Position numbers and translations under genes: made by a program. DNA of 10,205 nt. It comes from Prevotellaceae bacterium. Lineage in GTDB: Bacteria; Bacteroidota; Bacteroidia; Bacteroidales; Bacteroidaceae. Under the pieces are notes generated by a model, which ran no database searches, had not been told where the DNA came from, and was given only the letters and a program-made list of their open reading frames with translations. The DNA lies in NCBI GenBank assembly GCA_022508685.1, contig JAFLUS010000043.1, positions 1 to 10,205 of the forward strand, written 5' to 3'. Shown piece by piece: positions 1 to 6,394 of this stretch; position 1 is the first letter of the stretch, and each line of letters begins with the position of its first letter.

Positions 1-2036
1 TTCTTGCGTGTAGCCAGCACGAAGTAGATGATGAGCAGGGCGTATGCCACGAGGGAAACGAGGTGCGACAGGGGCGAATCGGTCCATTCGCCGTTCTGCA
101 ACACGATTTCGTGGTCGACGCCGAACCATTGCTTTTCGTATGCCTGTTTGGTGAGGAAAACGATGAGTGCGCTGATGACGCCCATGAGGGCTCCGCCGGC
201 AATGAAGCCGGAGGCGATGAGCGTGCCACGTTCTCCGCGTTCCTTGTTTTCCTGTGCATTCTTCGTGCGGGTAGTGATGTACCAGTTGAGGGCTCCGCCG
301 ACGATGAGCGGAAGGTTGAGTTCGAGCGGAATGAACATACCGAGGGCGAACGCCAAGGCGGGCACGCCGCAGAAGGTGAGTACGAGTGCGAGCACGGCAC
401 CGATGCCGTAGAGAACCCACGGCGCACCATTGCCGCTCATCAGCGGGTCAATCACGGCAGCCATGGCGTTGGCTTGCGGTGCAGCGAGTTGTCCGCTGTC
501 AAATCCGTAGGTCTTGTTCAGAATAATCATCACGCCGCCCACGGTGGCTGCGCTGACCAGCGTGCCGAGGAATTTCCATGCTTCCTGCTTGCGCGGCGTC
601 GTGCCGAGCCAATAGCCGATTTTCAGGTCGGTGATGAAACTGCCGGCTACCGACAGGGCGGTGCAGACGACGCCTCCCATGATGAGGGCGGCAATCATGC
701 CGGCTTTGCCTTGCAGACCGACGCCCACCATGACGACGGATGCCAAAATCAGCGTCATGAGCGTCATGCCCGAAACGGGGTTAGAACCGACGATGGCGAT
801 GGCATTGGCTGCGACGGTGGTGAAGAGGAAGGCGATGACGGTGACGAGCACGATGGCGACGATGGCGAACAGCATCTGGCGGTCCATCACGCCGAAATAG
901 AAGAAGATGAACGTCAGCACGATGGTGACGAGCGAAGCAATGGCGACGAACTTCATGGGGAGGTCGCGTTCGGTGCGGAGCACGGACTGGGTGGCTGCAC
1001 TGCTGCCCTTGCCCTTCATTTCCTGAGAAGCGAGCCCTATGGCACTCTTGATGATGCCCCACGAGCGCACGATGCCGATGAGTCCCGCCATGGCGATGCC
1101 GCCGATACCGATGTGCTTGCCGTAGTTCGTAAAGATTTCGTCAGCCGACATGGCACCGACGGCTGTCGTGATGCTGCTGTTGCCCAACGAAAGGACGGTG
1201 TCGCCGAACAGGAGCGCCATGCCCGGCACGATGAGCCACCACACGGCGAGCGAACCGATGCAGATGATGAGGGCATATTTCAGACCGATGATGTAGCCAA
1301 GACCCAGCACGGCTGCACTGGTGTTGAGACGGCAGACGAGTTTGGCTTTATCGGCAATGGTGGCACCGATGCTCGTGGCAGTGGTCGAAATGGTTTCTGC
1401 CCACGACCCGAACGTGCTGATGACGAAGTCGTAGAGTCCGCCGATGAGTCCGGCAATGATGAGCGGTTTGGCTTGGCTGCCGCCTTTCTCTCCGCTGACG
1501 AGCACCTGCGTGGTGGCGGTGGCTTCGGGGAAAGGATACTTGCCGTGCATCTTGCTCACGAAGTATTTGCGGAACGGAATGAGGAAGAGGATGCCGAGTG
1601 CACCGCCGAGCAGCGAACTCATGAACACTTGCATGAACGATGCTGCCATCGTCGGGTCGTTGTACTTGGCTTGCAGAATGTAGATAGCGGGCAGGGTGAA
1701 GATGGCTCCTGCCACGACGGCACCCGAACAGGCGCCGATGCTCTGAATGATGACGTTTTCGCCGAGTGCCTTGTTGCGCTTGGCGGCTGCCGACACGCCG
1801 ACGGCGATGATGGCAATGGGAATGGCGGCTTCGAACACCTGTCCGACTTTCAGTCCCAGATAGGCGGCTGCGGCAGAGAAAATGACTGCCATCACGATGC
1901 CCCACGTTACCGACCACATATTCACTTCGGGCGGCGTGCCTGTCGGCGGCATCAGCGGTTTATACTCCTCGCCCTCCTTCAGTTCGCGAAAGGCGTTTTC
2001 GGGCAGTTCTACTGACTGCAATTCTTCTTTGTCCAT
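1..2036 (-). CDS. OPT-family oligopeptide transporter (3' end off-window)
   Basis: This is a polytopic inner-membrane protein of the oligopeptide transporter (OPT) family. Members import short peptides, or metal-chelate peptides in some branches, with proton coupling; the substrate here cannot be told. I translated the minus strand from the ATG at 2036-2034 and found no stop down to base 3, giving about 678 codons. That is already close to the usual bacterial length of about 650-680, so only a few residues should be missing. The N-terminus is acidic and soluble, followed by a PPTGTPPEVN stretch and the first long hydrophobic helix (MWSVTWGIVMAVIFSAAAAY). Many Gly/Ala-rich helices follow, including one with GGALGILFLIPFRKY, and a final helix ends in LLIIYFVLATRK at the window edge. 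It lies downstream of the SNF symporter on the same strand but has its own -7 element. Family assignment is by recognition of the overall sequence. The symbol and substrate are left open. Confidence 0.88.
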   Translation of the reverse strand, partial: MDKEELQSVELPENAFRELKEGEEYKPLMPPTGTPPEVNMWSVTWGIVMAVIFSAAAAYLGLKVGQVFEAAIPIAIIAVGVSAAAKRNKALGENVIIQSIGACSGAVVAGAIFTLPAIYILQAKYNDPTMAASFMQVFMSSLLGGALGILFLIPFRKYFVSKMHGKYPFPEATATTQVLVSGEKGGSQAKPLIIAGLIGGLYDFVISTFGSWAETISTTATSIGATIADKAKLVCRLNTSAAVLGLGYIIGLKYALIICIGSLAVWWLIVPGMALLFGDTVLSLGNSSITTAVGAMSADEIFTNYGKHIGIGGIAMAGLIGIVRSWGIIKSAIGLASQEMKGKGSSAATQSVLRTERDLPMKFVAIASLVTIVLTFIFFYFGVMDRQMLFAIVAIVLVTVIAFLFTTVAANAIAIVGSNPVSGMTLMTLILASVVMVGVGLQGKAGMIAALIMGGVVCTALSVAGSFITDLKIGYWLGTTPRKQEAWKFLGTLVSAATVGGVMIILNKTYGFDSGQLAAPQANAMAAVIDPLMSGNGAPWVLYGIGAVLALVLTFCGVPALAFALGMFIPLELNLPLIVGGALNWYITTRTKNAQENKERGERGTLIASGFIAGGALMGVISALIVFLTKQAYEKQWFGVDHEIVLQNGEWTDSPLSHLVSLVAYALLIIYFVLATRK

Positions 2037-2071
2037 GATGAGCGTTTTGTCGTTTTGTTTGAAAATCAGTG

Positions 2072-2103
2072 CAAAGATACGACAAAATGTCGGGACAACA
2101 AAG
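2072..2103 (-). promoter_or_regulatory. Bacteroidota-type promoter for the OPT transporter
   Basis: On the minus strand, TATCTTTG (2079-2072) matches the Bacteroidota -7 consensus TAnnTTTG. A CTTTG at 2103-2099 sits 19 bases upstream and fits the -33 element. This is the best-formed -33/-7 pair in the window. Transcription would start near 2065 and leave an untranslated leader of about 30 bases. The leader is A-rich with no Shine-Dalgarno, as is usual in this phylum. It lies in the 84-bp gap after the SNF stop, so the OPT gene need not depend on read-through. Confidence 0.75.
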
Positions 2104-2120
2104 AAATTGGTGTTACTTTA

Positions 2121-3494
2121 TCACAGACGGAACAGCCCGAACTGATTGAGGATAATGGCAAGAATGGCGAGGGGCGTGATGTAGCGCAGAATGAAGACGA
2201 GTGCCTTGAAATAGGGCGCACGTATGGTGCCGCCGTTGGTGATTTCGTCGCGGAAGAGTTTGCGGTCGATGTACCAACCGGCAAATATCGAGATGAACAT
2301 TCCGCCGACGGGCAGACAAATGTTGGATGCCGTCCAGTCGAAGATGTCGAAAATCGTCTTGTCGAACAATTTGAAGTCCTTGAGCGCACCGAAGGAAAGG
2401 GCGCAGAAGATGCCGAGGAGGATGCTTGCCGAGGTTTCGATGAGGGCTGCACGGCGGCGTGGCAGGTTGAACTCCTCCGCCATGTAGGACGTCACGACCT
2501 CGTGCATGGAGATGGTGCTCGTAAGGGCTGCGACGATGAGCAGCAGATAGAACATCACCGAGAACACGTAGGCGAGCCACGGCAGTCCGCCAAATGCCTG
2601 TTGGAATACGTTGGGCAACGTGATGAAGATGAGCGACGGGCCGATGTCGTCGGGCGAAAGTCCGTAGCCGGCGGCAGCGGCGGCAGGGAAGATGATGAAG
2701 CCTGCCATGAGGGCAATGAGCGTGTCGATGACGCACACCTGTGCCGTCGTCTTCATGAGGTTGGTCTTGCGGTTGAAATAGGAGGCGTAGGTGCAGAGGC
2801 AACCCATGCCGAGCGAAAGCGAGTAGAACGCCTGTCCCATGGCGTTGAGCACGACGTTGCCGTCGACTTTCGAGAAATCGGGATAGAGCAGGAAACGGAT
2901 GCCGCTCACGGCATTGGGCATGCTGACGGAGCAGACGACGAGAATGGCAATGATGATGAAGAGCATGGGCATCAGCACTTTCGACCATCGTTCGATGCCG
3001 CGTGCCACGCCGCGCACCACGACGAAATGGGTGAGGAGAATGAAGGCGATGAGCCATGCGACGGGTTTGACGGGATGCGACGAGAACTCCGTGAAGATGC
3101 GCGGAAAGTCCTGTGCCGTCTGTCCGCTGAACTGATTGCCGAGTGCCAGTATGGCGTACTCAATCGTCCAACCAGCCACGACGGCATAGTAGGAAAGAAT
3201 GAAGAAACCGGTGAAGACGCCAAGCCGTCCCACCCATTTCCACGGCGTGCCGGGCGCCAGTTTCTGATAAGCGCGTGCGGTGTTGGACTGCGTGTGACGT
3301 CCGATGAGAAATTCGCTCATCATGATAGGCATGCCGAGCAGAATGATGCAAGCGAGATAGATGAGGATGAAAGCGGCTCCGCCATTGCGTCCCGTCTCTA
3401 TGGGAAAGCGCCAGATGTTGCCCAGCCCTACTGCCGACCCGGCAGCGGCGAGGATGGCTCCCAACTTGCTGCCGAAGTTCTCTCTATGTGTCAT
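2121..3494 (-). CDS. Sodium-dependent symporter, SNF/NSS family (LeuT fold, 11 TM)
   Basis: A 457-residue inner-membrane symporter of the sodium:neurotransmitter family, which takes up amino acids with Na+. TM1 carries the family signature GNIWRFP at residues 25-31. The LeuT sodium-site residues of TM1 appear conserved as G19, A21, V22 and N26. TM6 has the unwound-helix motif FYSLSLGMG followed by TYASYF, as in LeuT. I count 11 hydrophobic segments, the last being LVFILRYITPLAILAIILNQF, so it resembles the 11-segment MhsT/TnaT/Tyt1 type rather than 12-segment LeuT. The reading frame stays open upstream to an ATG at 3524, but that codon overlaps the -7 element. I therefore use the ATG at 3494, which starts MTHRENFGSKLG as family members do. 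The stop is TGA (2123-2121). The substrate is probably an aromatic or branched amino acid by family analogy, but nothing here shows it directly. Confidence 0.92.
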   Translation of the reverse strand: MTHRENFGSKLGAILAAAGSAVGLGNIWRFPIETGRNGGAAFILIYLACIILLGMPIMMSEFLIGRHTQSNTARAYQKLAPGTPWKWVGRLGVFTGFFILSYYAVVAGWTIEYAILALGNQFSGQTAQDFPRIFTEFSSHPVKPVAWLIAFILLTHFVVVRGVARGIERWSKVLMPMLFIIIAILVVCSVSMPNAVSGIRFLLYPDFSKVDGNVVLNAMGQAFYSLSLGMGCLCTYASYFNRKTNLMKTTAQVCVIDTLIALMAGFIIFPAAAAAGYGLSPDDIGPSLIFITLPNVFQQAFGGLPWLAYVFSVMFYLLLIVAALTSTISMHEVVTSYMAEEFNLPRRRAALIETSASILLGIFCALSFGALKDFKLFDKTIFDIFDWTASNICLPVGGMFISIFAGWYIDRKLFRDEITNGGTIRAPYFKALVFILRYITPLAILAIILNQFGLFRL

Positions 3495-3517
3495 ATTGAT
3501 GATTGTTTGACGTTCGT

Positions 3518-3549
3518 GGTGCAAATTTACAACAAATTCCGTAACTTTG
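3518..3549 (+). promoter_or_regulatory. Promoter of the VanZ-like gene
   Basis: On the plus strand, TAACTTTG (3542-3549) matches TAnnTTTG, in the context CGTAACTTTGCAG. No convincing -33 element is visible; the expected position (about 3518-3522, TGGTGC) lies against and partly inside the -7 box of the SNF promoter. The first ATG is only 19 bases downstream of the -7 box, so the leader would be very short, about 12 bases, if translation starts at 3569. Confidence 0.6.
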
Positions 3550-3554
3550 CAGAA
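3522..3554 (-). promoter_or_regulatory. Promoter of the SNF symporter
   Basis: On the minus strand, TAAATTTG (3529-3522) matches TAnnTTTG, in the wider context GTAAATTTGCACC. The -33 region (about 3549-3554, reading TTCTGC) is a poor match to TTTG. The start codon is 27 bases downstream of the -7 box. The -33 region coincides with the -7 box of the divergent vanZ-like promoter. Confidence 0.6.
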
Positions 3555-3568
3555 AATTTGTAAGCAAA

Positions 3569-3958
3569 ATGAAGATAAGCAACATGAAACGTTGGTTTCG
3601 CTGGGCTCCGCTTCTCTATGTGGCAGTGTTTGCCTTGTCGGTGGCGCCGTTTCCCGATATGCCTTCGCTCGACGAAGTTCCGTTGGTTGACAAGTGGGTA
3701 CACTTCGTCATGTATGCCGGTCTTGCCGGTGCCGTGTGGCTCGACATCGTGTTCGCACGCGACTTTCGCGGCTTTCGTCCGCGCCATTTTCTGTATGCCG
3801 TGCTCTGCCCTGCCCTCTTCGGCGGCTTAATGGAGTTGGTGCAAGCCTATTGCACGACGTACCGGTCGGGCGAATGGCTCGACGTCGTTGCCGACGTCAT
3901 CGGTGTGCTGCTCGCCATTCCCTGTGCCTACCTGCTGGCATGGTGGCGTCGGAAATGA
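3569..3958 (+). CDS. VanZ-like family small membrane protein
   Basis: A 129-residue protein with about four predicted membrane segments and the residue pattern of the VanZ-like family. It has DKWVHF at 41-46, E89 and Q92 in MELVQ, R99, and the closing segment with D105, D109 and G112. The D109 position is more often Asn in this family. VanZ itself gives low-level teicoplanin resistance, but the wider family consists mostly of uncharacterised housekeeping membrane proteins, so a resistance role should not be assumed. Two starts are possible: ATG at 3569 (MKISNMKRWF) or ATG at 3584 (MKRWF). The second gives a longer leader and a cleaner short basic N-terminus before TM1. It is divergent from the SNF symporter and convergent with the EnvC-like gene, so it appears to be transcribed alone. 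Confidence 0.85.
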   Translation: MKISNMKRWFRWAPLLYVAVFALSVAPFPDMPSLDEVPLVDKWVHFVMYAGLAGAVWLDIVFARDFRGFRPRHFLYAVLCPALFGGLMELVQAYCTTYRSGEWLDVVADVIGVLLAIPCAYLLAWWRRK

Positions 3959-3973
3959 ACTGACGGCCATGCT

Positions 3974-4008
3974 TACGCGCGCGTGTACATATATATAATA
4001 CGCGCACG
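3974..4008. other. Alternating purine-pyrimidine tract (Z-DNA-prone) with short hairpin between convergent genes
   Basis: Bases 3974-3997 alternate pyrimidine and purine without interruption for 24 bases: CG repeats, then GTGTACA, then AT repeats. After one phase break, 3998-4008 alternate again for 11 bases. Inside the tract, GCGCGT (3979-3984) and ACGCGC (4000-4005) form a 6-bp inverted repeat. In plus-strand RNA it can extend to about 8 bp with a G-U pair and an 11-base AU-rich loop. It lies in the 85-bp gap between the stops of the VanZ-like gene and the EnvC-like gene, so it may act as a shared transcription end. No U-tract follows on either strand, so I do not call a canonical Rho-independent terminator. 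Confidence 0.55.
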
Positions 4009-4043
4009 AGGGAGAGGAAAAAGCACATTGATTTTCTGCCTTA

Positions 4044-5510
4044 TCAGCGCACCCATTGTTCGGGATTGAGTCGAGTGGAGAGGTTGCGGAGTTGGAAATG
4101 CAGGACGATGTTTCCGCTGTCGTCCTTGCCGACGGCACCGAGCGACTGGCGCGTCGTGACGTTGGCACCCTTGCGCACGGAAACGCTCTGCAGACCGCTG
4201 TAGACCGAAATGTAGTTGCCGTGACGCAGCATCACGATGTACTGACCGCCATACTGGAAGATGCTGCTGACCGTTCCGTCGAACACGGCGCGGGCTTGTG
4301 CACCCTGCTGTCCGCGAATGTCTATGCCCTTGTTGTCGAGCGTGACGTTCGACAATCCGTTGACGCGATACTGACCATAATGGCCGACGACGCTGTAGGA
4401 ACCGGTGATGGGCATGGGCAGCCGTCCCTTGTTGGCGGCAAAATTCTTCGACAACTTCGTGTCGGCATCGTTCGACTGCCATTCCGTCGGTTGTTCTGCC
4501 TCCTTCTTGGCGTTGGCAACCGCACGTTCGGCAGCCTTCACCTGCTCCTTCGCAGCCGACTTTTCGGCAGCCGTCTTGGCGCGTCGTTCTGCCTCGAGCG
4601 CACGTTTCCGCTCGGCTTCAGCCTTGCGTCGGGCTTCCTCCTTGCGCTTGCGTTCGGCTTCTGCCTTGCGTTTGCGCTCCTCCTCTGCCTTCCGTTTAGC
4701 CTCCGCGATTTCGGCTTGGATGATGCGTTCGATTTGTGCGTCGAGTGCAGCCTCGCGCTGTTGGTATTCCTTGATTTGTCGCTGCACATCGGCAAGGTTC
4801 TTGTTGAGAAAATCGACCTTCTTCTGCTGACTGACTTTCTCCGACTGCATGGCTTGCCTATGCTGCTCCATCGTGGAACGCTTCTGCTCCATTTCCGCCT
4901 TGGCGTCGACGAGTTTCTGCTGCGTCGTCCTCACCTGTGCCTGCTTCTGCTTGACGATGTCGCCTTGCCGCTGCTGGAATGCGGAGTATTCACGCACGTA
5001 GCGCGAACGGCGCAGGGCCTTGTCGAGCGTCGGGGCGGAGAAGACAAAGAGCATCTTCTGCTGCACCGTCTTGTGGCGTTGCAGATAGACGACGGCACGG
5101 CTGTAGTTCGACTTCCGGTCGGAGAGTTCGCGTTTGAGCGAATCGAGCCGGTTGCCAAGCACGCGCACTTCGCGGGCAAGCACCGTAATGTCGGTGTTGA
5201 GGGAGTCGATGCTGCGCTGCTGTCTGCCGATGCGGTTGTCGAGAATGAGCACGGAGTCGAGCGTCGTGCGAATGGAGCGGTTGAGTTGTGCAGCCTGCTG
5301 TGCGGCTTGTTTCCGTTTCTGCTCCGTGGCTGTCTTTTCGTTGCGCAACTGCGTTTTCTTGTCGACGGGTTGGGGCTTCGCAGCCGTTTTCTTCTTGCTG
5401 GTCTGCGTCGTTTTCGGTTTGGCTGCAGCAGGCTTCTTGCCCGACTTTTGCGCATGGGCGGAAAAGCAGAGCAGAAGGCTCAAGAGTGCGACAGACAGGA
5501 TGCGTTTCAT
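4044..5510 (-). CDS. EnvC-like murein hydrolase activator (coiled coil plus degenerate LytM/M23 domain)
   Basis: A 488-residue exported protein. Residues 1-20 form a signal peptide ending AHA before QKSG. Residues 21-60 are Lys/Ala/Thr-rich. Residues about 60-340 are predicted coiled coil, including a highly charged KAEAERKR-type tract at 272-312. Residues about 355-488 form a LytM/M23 domain. The catalytic pattern is broken. The first metal ligand of HxxxD is Asn393 (D397 kept). The YxHL histidine is Gly439. The first His of HxH is Val469 (H471 kept). This matches the known EnvC/NlpD class, which do not cut peptidoglycan themselves but activate N-acetylmuramyl-L-alanine amidases during daughter-cell separation. 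The coiled-coil plus LytM architecture is that of EnvC. It ends with tandem stops TGA TAA (4046-4041). It starts 6 bases after the DUF4292 stop, so the two genes are almost certainly cotranscribed and may be translationally coupled. Confidence 0.88.
   Translation of the reverse strand: MKRILSVALLSLLLCFSAHAQKSGKKPAAAKPKTTQTSKKKTAAKPQPVDKKTQLRNEKTATEQKRKQAAQQAAQLNRSIRTTLDSVLILDNRIGRQQRSIDSLNTDITVLAREVRVLGNRLDSLKRELSDRKSNYSRAVVYLQRHKTVQQKMLFVFSAPTLDKALRRSRYVREYSAFQQRQGDIVKQKQAQVRTTQQKLVDAKAEMEQKRSTMEQHRQAMQSEKVSQQKKVDFLNKNLADVQRQIKEYQQREAALDAQIERIIQAEIAEAKRKAEEERKRKAEAERKRKEEARRKAEAERKRALEAERRAKTAAEKSAAKEQVKAAERAVANAKKEAEQPTEWQSNDADTKLSKNFAANKGRLPMPITGSYSVVGHYGQYRVNGLSNVTLDNKGIDIRGQQGAQARAVFDGTVSSIFQYGGQYIVMLRHGNYISVYSGLQSVSVRKGANVTTRQSLGAVGKDDSGNIVLHFQLRNLSTRLNPEQWVR
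4575..4697 (-). repeat. Low-complexity charged repeat inside the EnvC-like gene
   Basis: This stretch encodes residues 272-312 of the EnvC-like protein and consists of imperfect reiterations of KAEAERKR / KAEEERKR / KEEARRKAEAERKR. At DNA level the units share the pieces ttgcgtttgcg, gcttctgcctt and ctcctc on the plus strand. The product is a strongly charged single alpha helix or coiled-coil rod. Such tracts often vary in length between strains by slippage or recombination; that is general knowledge and is not shown here. Confidence 0.6.
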
Positions 5511-5516
5511 CGGAAA

Positions 5517-6368
5517 TCAGTTCACAAGGGCACGGAAAATCTTTTCCACGTCAGCCTTTTTATACTTCTTGGGTGCAGGCGTATGGGCTTCCCAGTCGGA
5601 CGAATTGCGCAACGAACTGAGTTCGAACGTCAGCGACGCCTTCTTCTGCCCGAGCACGAACGACATCGTCATCAGACGCGGGAAGGGTTTGCCTTCAAAC
5701 GTGCCGAAGTCGCCGTAATCGAATGCAAAGACGGCTGACGGGTCTTTGCTGCTCGTAATGGCAGTGCGCTGCAGTTCGGCCTTGGGCTGAATGGTGCGGA
5801 ACTGATAATGGAGCACGCGGTCTTTGTAGCCGATATTCACCACACCGGTGGGCATGGCAGCCTGTCCGCCTTCGCCGGCGAAAGTGAAGTCGTGGACGGT
5901 CGGCAGCGTCTTGCCCGGCACGAACACTTCGTTCCAGAACAAGGCTTGCAAGGCGTTGAAATCGATGTCCGCACGTTGCAGGAAAGAAATTTCGTTGTAG
6001 GGCACGTCGACATACTGCTTGTTGAAGCGGTCGATAATCATCACCTTGTGCGGTGCGAACTCCATGCGTCCCACTTCGGCAATGCCGACGAGCGGGTCGA
6101 CCAACGAAATCTGCACGACATCGCCTTTCCGCATCTTGAGCGTTCCGTTCGTGCTGATGGATTTTCCGTCCATGTGGATAGTGGCTTTGACTTTCGCCGT
6201 CAGGTTCTGTTCCGTCGACTGGCGGCCGTTGAGCACTTTCATGTACTCGGGTGCGGAGAACACGGCGGCATAGGTCGGAACATCCATTTCGCCTTTGTCC
6301 TGTGCCGTCTTGCAGCCTGTGTACAGCACGAGCATCATGGCTGCGAGCACCAAATATCGTTTGTCCAT
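5517..6368 (-). CDS. DUF4292-type lipoprotein
   Basis: A 283-residue protein that I recognise as the DUF4292 family, widespread in Bacteroidota and without an established function. The N-terminus is a lipoprotein signal peptide: MDKR, a hydrophobic run, then YTGC with the acylated Cys at residue 19. The -3 position is Tyr rather than the classical Leu, which the relaxed Bacteroidota lipobox tolerates. The residues after Cys19 (KTAQDKG) lack the acidic cluster of the Bacteroidota surface-export signal, so a periplasm-facing lipoprotein is more likely than a surface one. The middle part alternates short beta-like stretches (TLKMRKGDVVQISL, VGRMEFAPHKVMIID), which resembles the LolA/LolB-type half-barrel; that comparison is inference. 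It sits 26 bases after the TPR gene stop and 6 bases before the EnvC-like start, inside the dut operon. Start chosen at ATG 6368 because it gives the signal peptide directly. Confidence 0.82.
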   Translation of the reverse strand: MDKRYLVLAAMMLVLYTGCKTAQDKGEMDVPTYAAVFSAPEYMKVLNGRQSTEQNLTAKVKATIHMDGKSISTNGTLKMRKGDVVQISLVDPLVGIAEVGRMEFAPHKVMIIDRFNKQYVDVPYNEISFLQRADIDFNALQALFWNEVFVPGKTLPTVHDFTFAGEGGQAAMPTGVVNIGYKDRVLHYQFRTIQPKAELQRTAITSSKDPSAVFAFDYGDFGTFEGKPFPRLMTMSFVLGQKKASLTFELSSLRNSSDWEAHTPAPKKYKKADVEKIFRALVN

Positions 6369-6394
6369 ATCGTCAATAAAAATTGTGGGGAGTC

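Noticed and set aside
63..2015. A plus-strand open frame of 650 codons lying antisense to the OPT gene; similar very long antisense frames mirror the SNF (2055-3563), EnvC-like (4056-5738), TPR (6383-8293) and dgt (8715-9509 and 9543-10103, minus strand) genes.
   Set aside because: Each is in codon-for-codon register with the real gene opposite. In that register an antisense stop appears only where the sense gene uses TTA, CTA or TCA, which this GC-rich genome rarely uses. The translations are rich in His, Asp, Glu, Gly and Arg and match no family I recognise, whereas the sense products are clear families.
3495..3524. Upstream ATG at 3524 as the start of the SNF symporter.
   Set aside because: The codon overlaps the -7 element (3529-3522) and would be outside the transcript. 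MTHREN at 3494 gives the normal short N-terminus before TM1.
3569..3958. VanZ-like gene as a glycopeptide-resistance determinant.
   Set aside because: No vanA/vanH/vanX-type genes or mobile-element marks are nearby, and Bacteroidota carry many VanZ-like housekeeping proteins. Membership in the family does not show resistance.
3979..4005. Canonical Rho-independent terminator at the GCGCGT...ACGCGC hairpin.
   Set aside because: The stem is only 6-8 bp with an 11-15 base loop, and no T-run follows on either strand.
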